Source: Bacillota bacterium (GTDB lineage: Bacteria > Bacillota > Clostridia > Peptostreptococcales > Anaerovoracaceae). From it: a stretch of 64,000 nucleotides of DNA. The translations under genes and the position numbers were made by a program. Below the pieces are notes generated by a model, which saw nothing but the letters and a program-made list of their open reading frames with translations, was not told the DNA's origin and did no database searches. The stretch covers positions 113,948 through 177,947 of the forward strand of contig JAFYYP010000026.1 in NCBI GenBank assembly GCA_017557505.1, read 5' to 3'. Shown here piece after piece: positions 1 to 9,144 of the stretch (the stretch's first letter is position 1; each line of letters begins with the position of its first letter).

Positions 1-2
1 AG

Positions 3-1124
3 GCAGCGGGCCAGGAGCTCATCCCTGTCGTAAAGGGCAACGCGTACGGATTCGGCATCCGCGAGGTCACGGAATGCCTGGTGAAGGACTGCGGCGCGAA
101 GATCATCGCCGTATCGCGACTGTCGGAAGCGCTGGAGATCGAGGACATCTGCAGGCCGGATGCGGACCTTCTCGTTCTGATGCCCTTGCGGGAAAAGCAG
201 CTCGAAGCAGCCGTCGCAAACGACTTCCAGTTCGCAATCTGCTCGGAAGAAGACGCAGAGCTGGCAAGCGAAGAAGCGGCCCGCCAGGGCAAAGAAAGGG
301 TTCGCGTGCAGATCAAGATCGAGACCGGGCTGAACCGTTTCGGAGTAAAGCCGGGCAAGCCGCTGGAAAAACTGCTGGACAAGGTAAAAGCCCTTGGAAA
401 CCTTGCGATCACAGGCGTCTACACGCACTTCGCCAGTTCTGACGAGGCGAGTGGCCCGGAAGGAAATGATTTCACGCGGGAGCAGTTTGCGCGGTTCAAA
501 GACGCGGTCTACCAGGTAAAGGCACGCGGTTTTTCGCCGCAGTACATCCATTGCGCCAATACCGGCGGTATTCTCTGGCTGAAAGAAACACGGGAGATCT
601 GCACGCATGCGCGCAACATCAGCCTCATATACGGCTATTCGTATATGGAAGGCGACTGGAATCCGCTGGGGGTGAAGGAGGTCGCGACGCTGCGCTGCCG
701 GATCACGAACCTGAAGACGGTCGAGCCGGGGGAAACGGTGGGATACGGCCGCTCGTTCCTTGCCAAGCGCGAGACGAAACTGGCGCTGATCAGTTTCGGC
801 TACGGCGACGGCTATCCGCGGGATCTGGCGGTAAAGAAGGGCGGAAAGGTATTGGTCTGCGGCGTAAAATGCCCGCTGGTCTTCATGTGCATGGATACTG
901 CCATGGTGGACGTTACCGGCGTGGATTGCGAAGTCGGAGACGAAGTGACGATCTTCGGCGAGGACGGACGTGGAAACGAGATCTCGCTGATGAAGGAGAC
1001 CCGTTATCTGATGGGTGAGACGGTCTGTGTGCTGCTGACGCACATCACCGACCGCGTTGCGCGGATCTACGTCAAGGACGGGAAGGAATATATACCCTCT
1101 GTGGTTGAGAGATGCAATGGATAA
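3..1124 (+). CDS. Alanine racemase-fold PLP enzyme, 5' end cut by window
   Basis: This is a partial fold-type III PLP enzyme; the frame is open from base 3 and the start lies outside the window. The PLP lysine is encoded at 33-35 in the motif VVKGNAYGFG, so only about 25 N-terminal residues are missing. The second catalytic element VGYGRSFLAK and the CMD motif of the C-terminal domain are present. Several normally conserved positions differ from typical alanine racemases: the N-S-A-A phosphate-binding stretch reads NTGG, and the GRVCMDQ motif reads LVFMCMDTA. The substrate may therefore be an amino acid other than alanine; this is inference. The stop overlaps the start of the CoA-transferase gene by 8 bases, so the two are probably co-transcribed. 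It is one of three members of this family in the window. Confidence 0.85.
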   Translation, partial: AAGQELIPVVKGNAYGFGIREVTECLVKDCGAKIIAVSRLSEALEIEDICRPDADLLVLMPLREKQLEAAVANDFQFAICSEEDAELASEEAARQGKERVRVQIKIETGLNRFGVKPGKPLEKLLDKVKALGNLAITGVYTHFASSDEASGPEGNDFTREQFARFKDAVYQVKARGFSPQYIHCANTGGILWLKETREICTHARNISLIYGYSYMEGDWNPLGVKEVATLRCRITNLKTVEPGETVGYGRSFLAKRETKLALISFGYGDGYPRDLAVKKGGKVLVCGVKCPLVFMCMDTAMVDVTGVDCEVGDEVTIFGEDGRGNEISLMKETRYLMGETVCVLLTHITDRVARIYVKDGKEYIPSVVERCNG

Positions 1125-2559
1125 ACGGATCCAAAACGAAGAACTGAAAAAGAAGATCTGCTCCGCAGCAGAAGCGGCAGCTTTCGTGACGTGCGGCAGC
1201 ACGGTCGGGGTCAGCGGCTTTACGTCCGCAGGATACCCGAAGCTCGTGCCCGGCGCGCTGGCGGAAAGGGCAGAGGCCGGCGAAGACCTGCGTCTGACCG
1301 TCATCTCCGGCGCGTCCGTCGGCGACGAGCTGGACGGACGGCTGGCGAGGAGCGGAGCCATGGCAAGGCGTTATCCCTACCAGAGCAACAAGGACCTGCG
1401 CGCGGCGATCAACGAAGGCCGCATCGCCTATGCGGATATCCATCTGGGTCAGCTGCCGGGTCTTGTGAAGAACGGCGTGCTCGGGCCCGTCGATACGGCC
1501 ATCATCGAGGCTTCGGCCATCCTGGCGAACGGCAGCATCGTGCCGACCATGTGCGTCGGCAGTTCCGATACGCTGGTGCAGTGCGCCAGGCAGGTGATCG
1601 TGGAGCTGAATACGGCCGTGCCCGATCTGATCGGCCTGCACGATATCTACACACCTTTGCTGCCTCCCGATACGAAGCCCATCCCCATCGTAAAGCCGTC
1701 GGACCGCATCGGATGCGCATCTATCCCCTGCGATCCTGAAAAGATCTGCGCCATCGTTTTGTCCGAAACGCCCGATGCGGGCGGCCCCGGCACCTCTCCC
1801 GACGAAGTGACGACGCGCATTGCGGAAAACCTCGTCGCTTTCCTTTTGGCAGAGCAGAAAGCCGGCAGACTTTCAGATCCGCTGCCCCCGCTGCAGTCCG
1901 GCGTGGGCGGTATCGGCAACGCCATCCTGTCCGTGCTGGCGGGTTCCGGCATGAAGGGTCTGAACCTGTATTCCGAAGTGCTGCAGTCCGCTGTTCTGGA
2001 TATGATCGACAGCGGCACCGTCGCGTTCGCCTCGGGTTCTGCGCTGTCGTTCACGCCGGCGTATCAGCAGAAATTCTACGAAGGCTTTGAACGCTACAAA
2101 AAGCAGATCGTTCTGCGTCCGCAGGAGATCAGCAATTCCGCGGAAGTCATCCGGCGCCTGGGCGTGATCGCGATCAATACCGCGATCGAAGCGGATCTTT
2201 CGGGCAACGTCAATTCGACGCACATCGGCGGCGACCGGCTGATGAACGGCATCGGCGGTTCGGGCGATTATGCCCGCAACGCGGGGCTGACCATCTTCGT
2301 TACGCCTGCGACCGCAAAGAACGGCGAGCTTTCCTGCATCGTGCCGTCCGTCTCCCACGTGGACCACACGGAACACGACACGGACGTCATCATCACCGAA
2401 TACGGCGCGGCGGATCTTCGCGGAAAGACCGCTTACGAGCGGGCAGATCTTTTGATCGAGACCTGCGCGGCGCCTGCCTTCCGGCCGCAGCTGCGAGCTT
2501 ACATGGAACGCGTAAAAAAAGAATGCCGCTTCCATCACGGCATTCCGGTATTGAAATAG
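1117..2559 (+). CDS. Acetyl-CoA hydrolase/CoA-transferase family protein (Cat1-like)
   Basis: A 480-residue protein of the acetyl-CoA hydrolase/transferase family, which moves CoA between acetate, succinate or other short acids. ATG at 1117 is chosen because it overlaps the upstream stop and leads directly into the family's N-terminus; a longer frame opens at 1057 but lies inside the upstream gene. Glu287 in YSEVLQ matches the catalytic glutamate that forms the CoA thioester, and GIGGSGDYARNA is the typical C-terminal signature. In a glutamate fermenter such an enzyme would conserve thioester energy or form acetate, but its exact acid pair cannot be read from sequence. A strong terminator follows immediately. 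Confidence 0.88.
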   Translation: MDKRIQNEELKKKICSAAEAAAFVTCGSTVGVSGFTSAGYPKLVPGALAERAEAGEDLRLTVISGASVGDELDGRLARSGAMARRYPYQSNKDLRAAINEGRIAYADIHLGQLPGLVKNGVLGPVDTAIIEASAILANGSIVPTMCVGSSDTLVQCARQVIVELNTAVPDLIGLHDIYTPLLPPDTKPIPIVKPSDRIGCASIPCDPEKICAIVLSETPDAGGPGTSPDEVTTRIAENLVAFLLAEQKAGRLSDPLPPLQSGVGGIGNAILSVLAGSGMKGLNLYSEVLQSAVLDMIDSGTVAFASGSALSFTPAYQQKFYEGFERYKKQIVLRPQEISNSAEVIRRLGVIAINTAIEADLSGNVNSTHIGGDRLMNGIGGSGDYARNAGLTIFVTPATAKNGELSCIVPSVSHVDHTEHDTDVIITEYGAADLRGKTAYERADLLIETCAAPAFRPQLRAYMERVKKECRFHHGIPVLK

Positions 2560-2570
2560 TCTGTTTTCGG

Positions 2571-2597
2571 GCAGCGCCTCCGGGCGCTGCTTTTTTA
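2571..2597. terminator. Rho-independent terminator after the CoA-transferase gene
   Basis: An 8-bp perfect stem, GCAGCGCC/GGCGCTGC, with a TCCG loop is followed by six T residues. The T tract overlaps the last codon of the convergent alanine racemase gene. There is no matching T tract for the minus strand. Confidence 0.9.
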
Positions 2598-3731
2598 TTT
2601 GTAGATCCTTTTGACCCGGTTCGTGAGCAGGCAGGTCGGCTCGACGTTGATGGTCGGGATCAGATTCGTCAGCTGTTCGAGGGTCATGCCGCCTTTGCCG
2701 TACAGAATGACTTCGTCGCCCCGGTGCACGTCCTTGCCCGTGACGTCGAACATGCACATGTCCATGCAGACGCGGCCGATCTGCATGCACTTCTGTCCGT
2801 TGATGACTGCCCAGGCGCCTTTGTTGCTGACGCCCCGCGGATACGAATCCGCGTAACCTGCGGCGACGACCGCGATGGTCATGTCGGTAGGCGCCTCGTA
2901 GGTCAGGCCGTAACTAACCAAAGCGCCTTTGGGGATGTCCTTCACCTGCGCCACGTGGGTCTTGAACGTCAGGACCGGCGTGATGCCTTCGATGTCTTCT
3001 TCCTCGTTCTTCGGGTTGAATCCGTACAGCGCCGCGCCCGCGCGCACCATGTCGAAGCGGCAGTCCGGATGATACAGGATGGCTGCGCTGTTGCTGGTGT
3101 GCTTCGTGATGTCACGGGTGAATCCGAGCTTCTCCATCTCGTCGAGTACAGCGCAGAAGTTGCTGCGCTGCCACTCGGTGAAGTCGTCGCGGTCGGGCAC
3201 GTCCGCCACGGCGAAGTGCGTGAAGATTCCGGTGATCTTCAGGTTCGGCAGTTTATCGATGCGGCAGACTGCTTCCGCCGCCTTTTTATGATCTTTGTGC
3301 GCGAAGATGCCGGTGCGGGTCATGCCCGTATCGAGCTTGATATGCACTTCGAGCGGTTCGCCGAGGCCTCTGCAGGCGTCGTTCAGCTCGTTCGCATACT
3401 CTTCGTCTAAGATACTCTGAATGAGCCCGTAGCGGACCAGATCGCCCGCGAGCGCGGCGGGAGTCCAGCCCAGCACGAGGATGGGCTTCGTGATGCCCGC
3501 TTCCCGCAGTTCGATGGCTTCGGCCATGGCCGCGGTGGCATAGGCGTCCGCGCCTGCTTCCTGCAGCGCCAGCCCGACGGGAACGGCGCCGTGTCCGTGG
3601 GCATTCCCCTTGATGACGCACATCACTTTGCGTCCGCCGGCGCGCTCTTTGCACGTGCGGAAATTGTTCTTCATTGCGGTCAGGTCGATCTCTGCCCAGG
3701 TACGGGGCGCAAGGTTGATATCGGTCGTCAT
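2595..3731 (-). CDS. alr: Alanine racemase
   Basis: A 378-residue PLP-dependent alanine racemase, which interconverts L- and D-alanine for peptidoglycan. The start at 3731 is favoured over an upstream in-frame ATG because AGGAGG lies 8 bases before it. The PLP lysine is K41 in KGNAHGHG, where His replaces the usual Tyr. The second catalytic base is Y274 in SYGLTY, the pyridine-nitrogen arginine is R230 in FDMVRAG, and the phosphate-binding SNSAA stretch is intact. Of the three paralogues in the window it is closest to the canonical family, so it is the best candidate for the cell-wall enzyme. It is transcribed divergently from the PhzF gene. Confidence 0.92.
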   Translation of the reverse strand: MTTDINLAPRTWAEIDLTAMKNNFRTCKERAGGRKVMCVIKGNAHGHGAVPVGLALQEAGADAYATAAMAEAIELREAGITKPILVLGWTPAALAGDLVRYGLIQSILDEEYANELNDACRGLGEPLEVHIKLDTGMTRTGIFAHKDHKKAAEAVCRIDKLPNLKITGIFTHFAVADVPDRDDFTEWQRSNFCAVLDEMEKLGFTRDITKHTSNSAAILYHPDCRFDMVRAGAALYGFNPKNEEEDIEGITPVLTFKTHVAQVKDIPKGALVSYGLTYEAPTDMTIAVVAAGYADSYPRGVSNKGAWAVINGQKCMQIGRVCMDMCMFDVTGKDVHRGDEVILYGKGGMTLEQLTNLIPTINVEPTCLLTNRVKRIYK

Positions 3732-3811
3732 GGGGGTGCCTCCTTTGGTTCGTCTCTTCAATAATTTTAACACTTTTGCAAAGCGGCACGCAATGCAGAG
3801 CCCGAATAAGG

Positions 3812-3817
3812 TATAAT
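3812..3817 (+). promoter_or_regulatory. Probable -10 element for the PhzF gene
   Basis: A perfect TATAAT stands 43 bases before the ATG. No good -35 hexamer is visible at 16-18 bases upstream, so the call rests on the -10 and its position between divergent genes. Confidence 0.5.
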
Positions 3818-3859
3818 CTAAAGTAAATATTGCTGCTTGAACATTTTCAGGAGGACACC

Positions 3860-4657
3860 ATGAAATATTATATCGTAGACGCGTTTGCCGAAAAGCTGTT
3901 CGCGGGCAACCAGGCCGGCGTGTGCGTGCTGGAGGAGCCGATCGACGCTGCCCTGATGCAGGACATCGCGATCGAGAACAACTTCTCCGAAACGGCTTTT
4001 CTTGTGAATAAGGGACCCGGCCGGTACGACCTGCGCTGGTTCACGCCGGGCGGGGAGATCGATTTCTGCGGCCATGCGACGATGGGCTCGGCTTTCGTCG
4101 TCAAGAACTTCCTGGAGCCGGAACTTTCCGAGGTGCACTTCGACGCCATGTGCGGCGAACTCATCGTGCGCTACGAAGGCGATCTGCAGATCATGAACGC
4201 ACCCAGATGGGTAGGCGAAAAGAAAGCGGTAGCCGCGGATTGGGAAGAGCGGCTCGGCATCAAGATCTTAGACTGTTTCAAGACACGCGATACCGTCATC
4301 GTAACAGACGACGTGGAAAAGGTGAGGGCGATGCATCCCGCCGGCGATCTGATCGACGAGATCGATCCCGAGTGGTGCGTCATCGTGACGGCAGCGGCCG
4401 AAGGCAGCAAAGAAGACTGCGATTTCGTATGCCGCGTGTTCTGCCTGCCCGATTCCATCTACGAGGATCCCGTGACAGGTTCCGCGCATTCCTCGCTCAT
4501 CCCGTACTGGGCTGAGAAGCTGGGCAAGGCCCATCTCGTGAGCCACCAGATCTCAAGAAGAGGCGGCGTGCTGGTCTGCGACGACCTGAAGGATTCTGAC
4601 CGCGTTGAGATGGCCGGTAAGTGCGTCTGCTATCTGCAGGGCGAACTGCAGCTTTAG
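3860..4657 (+). CDS. PhzF family isomerase/epimerase
   Basis: A 265-residue PhzF-like protein, the usual family length, related to diaminopimelate epimerase in fold. Family members isomerise small acids by proton transfer, and the substrate of this one is unknown. ATG at 3860 is chosen because AGGAGG lies at 3849-3854; an upstream in-frame start at 3830 has no such site. Visible motifs are GNQAGVCVLEE near the N-terminus, the NNFSET stretch carrying the predicted catalytic glutamate, the CGHATMGS loop and the C-terminal DPVTGSAHSSL. It stands alone between the alanine racemase and the GntR gene, which it meets tail to tail with a 4-base overlap. Confidence 0.88.
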   Translation: MKYYIVDAFAEKLFAGNQAGVCVLEEPIDAALMQDIAIENNFSETAFLVNKGPGRYDLRWFTPGGEIDFCGHATMGSAFVVKNFLEPELSEVHFDAMCGELIVRYEGDLQIMNAPRWVGEKKAVAADWEERLGIKILDCFKTRDTVIVTDDVEKVRAMHPAGDLIDEIDPEWCVIVTAAAEGSKEDCDFVCRVFCLPDSIYEDPVTGSAHSSLIPYWAEKLGKAHLVSHQISRRGGVLVCDDLKDSDRVEMAGKCVCYLQGELQL

Positions 4658-5625
4658 CGGCGCTTGCGTAGGGCAAGTTCCTTGACGCGCTGAGAAAGAT
4701 ATAACATGGAACCCGCATCCACCCGGTAGGCGATCTCGCAGACCGGGTGTTCTTTTGCGAATTCGTGCAGCAGATCCTCTTCTCTTTTCGTGCAGATCCG
4801 CATGATCCCGGCCGGAGCGACGACGATGTCAAGGTTGCGCAAAAAGACGGACATGTCCGTTTCGTCGCCGCTGAGTTTGCGGAACACGAAGACCGTCTGG
4901 CTCGCATAGCGCGCCGCGGCGCCTTTTGCCAGCACGGCGAACCGTTCGCTTCCCGCGAAGATGCCCAGGCGCCCTTTGCCAAGGCGCGAGAGGACGGCGA
5001 TGCTCTCCGGGGTCAGCTCCATGGCGGCTCCGAACGTTTTGTCTTCACCCAAAAGAGGTGCAATCTGTTCGTAATGGGTCAGCGACGTGACCGCCAGATC
5101 CGCGCTGGCGCTGACGCCTTCCGGCGAGTGCATGGTCTCGTACAGATCCTTGCGGAAGACTTCCGCCCCCTGCAGTTCGTACAGCGAGCGCACGAGCATG
5201 GACTGCGTCTCCGGGCAGCATTCCACTGCCGCGATGGAGACCAGCACTTCGCGCTGCAGTCTCTCGCGCATCTTCAGATCGAGAAAGATGTTGATTTCCG
5301 TGGGAGAAAACCGCAGGCCTTCCATCAGGTCCAGCATTTGATCGATGGCGGTCATGGCTCTGTCCTTGCGGCTCTGGATCGTCTCTTCCTGCCACGACAC
5401 GAACGTGCCTTTGCCGCGGGCTTTGCTGATCATGCCCGTCGCTTCCAGATCGTCGTAGGCGCGCTTAACGGTACCTTTGGCTAAGCCCAGTTTGCTTGCC
5501 AGCTGGCGCACCGTGGGGAGCTGGTGTCCGTATTCCAGCGTACCCCGCTTGATCTCCCCGGTGATGGCGCTCGCTACCTGCCGGTAAATGGGGATATCCA
5601 GATTCTCATCTATTTTGATCTTCAA
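4654..5625 (-). CDS. GntR family transcriptional regulator
   Basis: A 323-residue regulator with a GntR winged helix in about the first 75 residues (IPIYRQVASAI, LPTVRQLASKLGLAKGTVKRAYDDLE, GKGTFV) and a longer C-terminal part with no effector domain I recognise. The start is read as TTG at 5625, preceded by GAGGTGA at about 8 bases. An upstream ATG at 5760 would add 45 residues that resemble no part of the family and would cover the divergent control region. It is transcribed away from the glutamate mutase operon, so regulation of that operon is a reasonable inference. A palindrome at 5655-5671 is a candidate operator. Confidence 0.85.
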   Translation of the reverse strand: MKIKIDENLDIPIYRQVASAITGEIKRGTLEYGHQLPTVRQLASKLGLAKGTVKRAYDDLEATGMISKARGKGTFVSWQEETIQSRKDRAMTAIDQMLDLMEGLRFSPTEINIFLDLKMRERLQREVLVSIAAVECCPETQSMLVRSLYELQGAEVFRKDLYETMHSPEGVSASADLAVTSLTHYEQIAPLLGEDKTFGAAMELTPESIAVLSRLGKGRLGIFAGSERFAVLAKGAAARYASQTVFVFRKLSGDETDMSVFLRNLDIVVAPAGIMRICTKREEDLLHEFAKEHPVCEIAYRVDAGSMLYLSQRVKELALRKRR

Positions 5626-5852
5626 GACCGCGTCACCTCGTTTCGAAAACGGGAATTGTATCAGGTACAATGGTTTCAATTCTGCCCCTGACCCCTGATG
5701 ATTTCGGCGCAAGCGCAAAAAACTGCGAAAAAGCCGAAAGTTTTTGCGGGTATAGGCCATTCTTCCCGTTGCAACTTATTATATATCAATTTAAACTTTT
5801 GGTATAGAACAATTCGACTTTTCTGAAGGAACAAACAGAGGTGGAAAGAATT
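5626..5852. promoter_or_regulatory. Divergent control region of GntR gene and glutamate operon
   Basis: This 227-base gap has no gene. It holds the palindrome above and two interlocked inverted repeats at 5703-5748: TTCGGC (5703-5708) pairs with GCCGAA (5733-5738), and CGCAAAAAACT (5714-5724) pairs with AGTTTTTGCG (5739-5748) with one bulge. An AT-rich stretch at 5769-5812 is the likely promoter zone for glmS, but no hexamer pair is convincing. No cobalamin-riboswitch core was recognised although the operon encodes a B12 enzyme. Confidence 0.5.
5655..5671. promoter_or_regulatory. Palindrome ATTGTA-N5-TACAAT, candidate GntR operator
   Basis: A perfect 6-bp inverted repeat with a 5-base spacer lies 30 bases upstream of the GntR start and about 185 bases upstream of glmS. 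Size and symmetry fit a winged-helix dimer site. The assignment to the adjacent GntR protein is inferred from position only. Confidence 0.45.
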
Positions 5853-6266
5853 ATGGAAAAGAAAACACTGGTACTCGGCGTGATCGGGGCTGACGTTCAC
5901 GCTGTAGGCGTCTCGATCTTGAACCGTGCATTTCTGGATGCGGGGTTCGACGTGGTCAACCTGGGCGTCATGGTCAGCCAGGAGGAGTTCATCTCCGCAG
6001 CCATTGAAACCGGCGCGGACGCCATCATGGTCTCTTCCCTCTACGGCCAGGGCGAACTCGACTGCCGCGGCCTGAGAGAAAAGTGTGACGAAGCCGGCCT
6101 GAAGGGCATCCTGCTCTACGTCGGCGGCAACATCGTCATCGGCAAGCATGAATTCTCCGAAGTGGAACAGCGCTTCAAGGCGATGGGCTTCGACAGAGCC
6201 TTCCCGCCCGGAACGGATCCGCAGACCACGATCGATTGCCTGAAAGAAGACTTTCACTTAGAGTAA
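5853..6266 (+). CDS. glmS: Glutamate mutase (methylaspartate mutase) sigma subunit
   Basis: A 137-residue cobalamin-binding subunit of adenosylcobalamin-dependent glutamate mutase, which rearranges L-glutamate to (2S,3S)-3-methylaspartate. The base-off B12 motif is seen as GADVHAVG, with H16 the predicted lower axial cobalt ligand, and the later VSSLYGQGE and YVGGN loops fit the Rossmann-like B12 fold. ATG at 5853 is preceded by AGAGGTGG; a GTG at 5841 is in frame but overlaps that site. It is the first gene of the operon and its partner glmE lies two genes on. Confidence 0.95.
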   Translation: MEKKTLVLGVIGADVHAVGVSILNRAFLDAGFDVVNLGVMVSQEEFISAAIETGADAIMVSSLYGQGELDCRGLREKCDEAGLKGILLYVGGNIVIGKHEFSEVEQRFKAMGFDRAFPPGTDPQTTIDCLKEDFHLE

Positions 6267-6272
6267 ACCCCC

Positions 6273-7688
6273 ATGAGACCCGTACTTTTGATCGATTTCG
6301 GCAGCACCTACACGAAGGTGACCGCCGTAGATCTGGAAACTGAAGAACTGCTCGGCACCGCACAGTCCTGGACGACGATCAACACGGACATCGGCGAAGG
6401 CCTGGCCAAGGCGGTCGCGAACCTCGAGGCGAAGACCGGTCCGCTGAACTTCGAAGCGCGCTACGCGTGCTCTTCGGCAGCCGGAGGCCTGCGGATGATC
6501 ACGAGCGGCCTGGTACCCGAACTGACGGCGGAAGCTGCCAAACAGGCGTCTTTAGGCGCCGGCGCCAAGATCCGCGGCGTCTACTCCTTCGAACTGACGG
6601 AGGACGACATCGAGGACATCGACGCGGAGCATCCGGACATCTTCCTACTCACCGGCGGAACGGACGGCGGCAACAAGGAATGCATCCTGCACAACGCGAA
6701 GATGCTGGCCACCTGCAAGACCGATTTTCCCATCGTCATCGCAGGCAACCGCAGCGTCGCCCGCACGTGCGCGAAGAAGCTCGAAGGACGCGAGGTCCAC
6801 ATCGTCGAGAACGTGATGCCCAAGTTCGGCGCCCTGAACATCAAACCGGCGCAGGACAAGATCCGCGAGATCTTCTTGAAACGCATCGTCGAAGCCAAGG
6901 GCTATACGAAGGCGCAGGAGCTGATCGACAACATCGCGATGCCCACGCCGTCGGCCATGATGCAGGCCATGCAGCTGCTCGCGGAAGGCTGCGAGAACGA
7001 GGCGGGAGAGCACGTCAGCGGCATCGGCGACCTCGTCGCTGTCGACGTAGGAGGCGCCACGACGGACATCTACTCCGTATGCGACGGCATGCCCCTCGCC
7101 GGTATGGACACCGTGTTCAAAGGACTGCCCGAACCCTACATCAAGCGGACCGTCGAAGGCGACATCGGCATGCGCTACAGCATCCACGGCATCGAAGAAG
7201 CCGTCGGGACAGGCTATATCGCACAGCTGTCCGGCATTCCCGAAGAACGCTGCCGCGAGCTGATCGACTTCCTGGGAAAGAACACGGAAGTCATCCCGGG
7301 CGGCGACAACGAAGCCGAGCTCGAAGCGCTGGATTTCGCCCTCGCGAGCGGCGCGATCAAGACCGCGGTCACCCGCCACGCAGGCAGGCTCGAGGAGTTC
7401 TACACCATGAACGGCCTCGCCTACATGCAGACCGGCAAGGACCTGCGGAACATCCGCCAGATCATCGTAACGGGCGGGTCCCTCATCCACACGAAGAGGA
7501 CCGGGAAGATCGCTTCCGCAGCCCTCTGGGATCCTCAGGATCCCTTCTCCCTCAAGCCGAAGCAGGCGGAAGTCTGGGTGGACAGAAGCTACATTCTGGC
7601 CGCGATGGGCCTGCTCTCCGCTTATTACCCGCAAACAGCCCTCAAGATCATGAAAAAGGAGCTTAAAAAGGATGGATATCAAGAATAA
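6273..7688 (+). CDS. glmL: GlmL/MutL family protein, probable glutamate mutase reactivase
   Basis: A 471-residue actin-fold ATPase family protein that is regularly encoded between the two subunits of glutamate mutase and is thought to reactivate the enzyme by exchanging damaged cobalamin. The N-terminal phosphate-binding motif [11 protein letters not shown] (residues 5-15) and a second one near residue 255 ([13 protein letters not shown]) support the ASKHA fold. The start follows the glmS stop by 6 bases, and the 3' end overlaps glmE by 17 bases, which suggests translational coupling. The reactivase role is known from family context and was not proved here. Confidence 0.9.
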   Translation: MRPVLLIDFGSTYTKVTAVDLETEELLGTAQSWTTINTDIGEGLAKAVANLEAKTGPLNFEARYACSSAAGGLRMITSGLVPELTAEAAKQASLGAGAKIRGVYSFELTEDDIEDIDAEHPDIFLLTGGTDGGNKECILHNAKMLATCKTDFPIVIAGNRSVARTCAKKLEGREVHIVENVMPKFGALNIKPAQDKIREIFLKRIVEAKGYTKAQELIDNIAMPTPSAMMQAMQLLAEGCENEAGEHVSGIGDLVAVDVGGATTDIYSVCDGMPLAGMDTVFKGLPEPYIKRTVEGDIGMRYSIHGIEEAVGTGYIAQLSGIPEERCRELIDFLGKNTEVIPGGDNEAELEALDFALASGAIKTAVTRHAGRLEEFYTMNGLAYMQTGKDLRNIRQIIVTGGSLIHTKRTGKIASAALWDPQDPFSLKPKQAEVWVDRSYILAAMGLLSAYYPQTALKIMKKELKKDGYQE

Positions 7689-9123
7689 GAGAATCTCGGA
7701 CGACGAGTTCAACAGGATCAGAGCAGAAGTCCTCACGCAGTGGCCGACCGGCAAGGACGTGGACTTCCAGGAAGCCGTTGAATACCAGAAGTCTATTCCC
7801 GAAGAAAGACGCTTCGCGGAAAAGCTGGTCAAGGCCAAGAACGAAGGCCGCACGCTGACCCAGCCCAGAGCAGGCGTCGCGCTCATCAACGAGCACATCG
7901 AACTGCTGCAGCACCTGCAGGATGCAGGCGAAGCAGACCTGCTGCCGACCACCATCGACAGCTACACCCGTCAGAACCGCTATGAAGACTGCGAGAACGG
8001 CATCCGCGTTTCCCAGCAGGAAGGCCGCTCCATGCTGAACGGCTTCCCGGCAGTCAACCACGGCGTTCAGGGCTGCAGAAGGGTCATCGAAGCGCTGAAG
8101 ACCCCGGTCCAGGTCCGCCACGGCACGCCGGACGCCAGACTGCTGGCCGAGATCACCTACGCAGGCGGCTTCACCTCCTACGAAGGCGGCGGCATCTCCT
8201 ACAACCTGCCTTATACCAAGAACGTTCCCATGGAACGCACGATCCGCGACTGGCAGTACGTAGACCGCCTGACCGGCATCTACGAAGAAGCGGGCGTCTC
8301 CATCAACCGCGAGCCTTACGGTCCGCTGACCGGCACGCTCGTTCCCCCCTGCATCTCCCATGCGGTCGCGGTCATCGAAGCGCTGCTGGCAGCCGAGCAG
8401 GGCGTCAAGAACGTTACCGTCGGCTTCGGCCAGGGCGGCAACCTGCTGCAGGACATCGCAGCGATCCGTTCCCTCGAAGAGCTGACGAACGAATACCTCG
8501 AAAAGTACGGCTACAAGGACGTCATCGTCACGACCGTATTCCACCAGTGGATGGGCGGTTTCCCGCAGGACGAAGCCAAGGCCTTCGGCGTCATCTCCTG
8601 GGGCTCCGTCGCAGCGGCTCTGGCCAAGGCCACCAAGGTCATCGTCAAGACCCCGCACGAAGCGGCCGGTATCCCGACCAAGGAAGCCAACGCGGCAGGC
8701 CTTCGCTGCACGAAGCAGGCCATCTCCATGCTGGCCGACCAGAACTTCGGCGACGCGCATCTTGCGGATGAGAAAGAGATCATCAAGCGCGAGACCCGCT
8801 GCATCGTGGACAAGTGCTTCGAACTCGGCAACGGCGACCTCGCGGTCGGCGTCTGCAGAGCGGTCGAAGCCGGCGCGCTGGACGTTCCGTTCGCACCGTG
8901 CCGCGTCAACGCAGGCAAGATGCTGCCCGCCAGAGACAACAACGGCGCCATCCGCATCCTGGAACCCGGCAACCTGCCGTTCCCCCAGGACATCAAGGAC
9001 TTCCACAGAGCGAAGATCGAAGAACGCGCGAAGTTCGAAAAGCGTGACCCGTCCTTCCAGATGGTCATCGACGACGTATACGCCATTTCCAAGGGCAGAC
9101 TCGTAGGCCGCCCCAGAAAGTAG
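7672..9123 (+). CDS. glmE: Glutamate mutase (methylaspartate mutase) epsilon subunit
   Basis: The 483-residue catalytic subunit of glutamate mutase; length and sequence match the family ([50 protein letters not shown]). It forms a TIM barrel that binds glutamate and pairs with GlmS, which carries the B12. The ATG at 7672 overlaps the end of glmL and has AAGGAG about 11 bases upstream. Arginine is written almost only as CGC and AGA, as in the ribosomal protein genes of the window, which suggests high expression. Confidence 0.97.
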   Translation: MDIKNKRISDDEFNRIRAEVLTQWPTGKDVDFQEAVEYQKSIPEERRFAEKLVKAKNEGRTLTQPRAGVALINEHIELLQHLQDAGEADLLPTTIDSYTRQNRYEDCENGIRVSQQEGRSMLNGFPAVNHGVQGCRRVIEALKTPVQVRHGTPDARLLAEITYAGGFTSYEGGGISYNLPYTKNVPMERTIRDWQYVDRLTGIYEEAGVSINREPYGPLTGTLVPPCISHAVAVIEALLAAEQGVKNVTVGFGQGGNLLQDIAAIRSLEELTNEYLEKYGYKDVIVTTVFHQWMGGFPQDEAKAFGVISWGSVAAALAKATKVIVKTPHEAAGIPTKEANAAGLRCTKQAISMLADQNFGDAHLADEKEIIKRETRCIVDKCFELGNGDLAVGVCRAVEAGALDVPFAPCRVNAGKMLPARDNNGAIRILEPGNLPFPQDIKDFHRAKIEERAKFEKRDPSFQMVIDDVYAISKGRLVGRPRK

Positions 9124-9144
9124 TTTGAAAAGGAGAGTTAAACC

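Noticed and set aside
5626-5760. N-terminal extension of the GntR regulator from ATG at 5760
   Set aside because: The extra 45 residues resemble no family member, cover the palindrome and repeats, and a TTG with a GAGGTGA site gives the normal GntR start.
5626-5852. Cobalamin riboswitch before glutamate mutase
   Set aside because: The expected B12-box core was not seen and the region is short for this class; only unclassified inverted repeats are supported.
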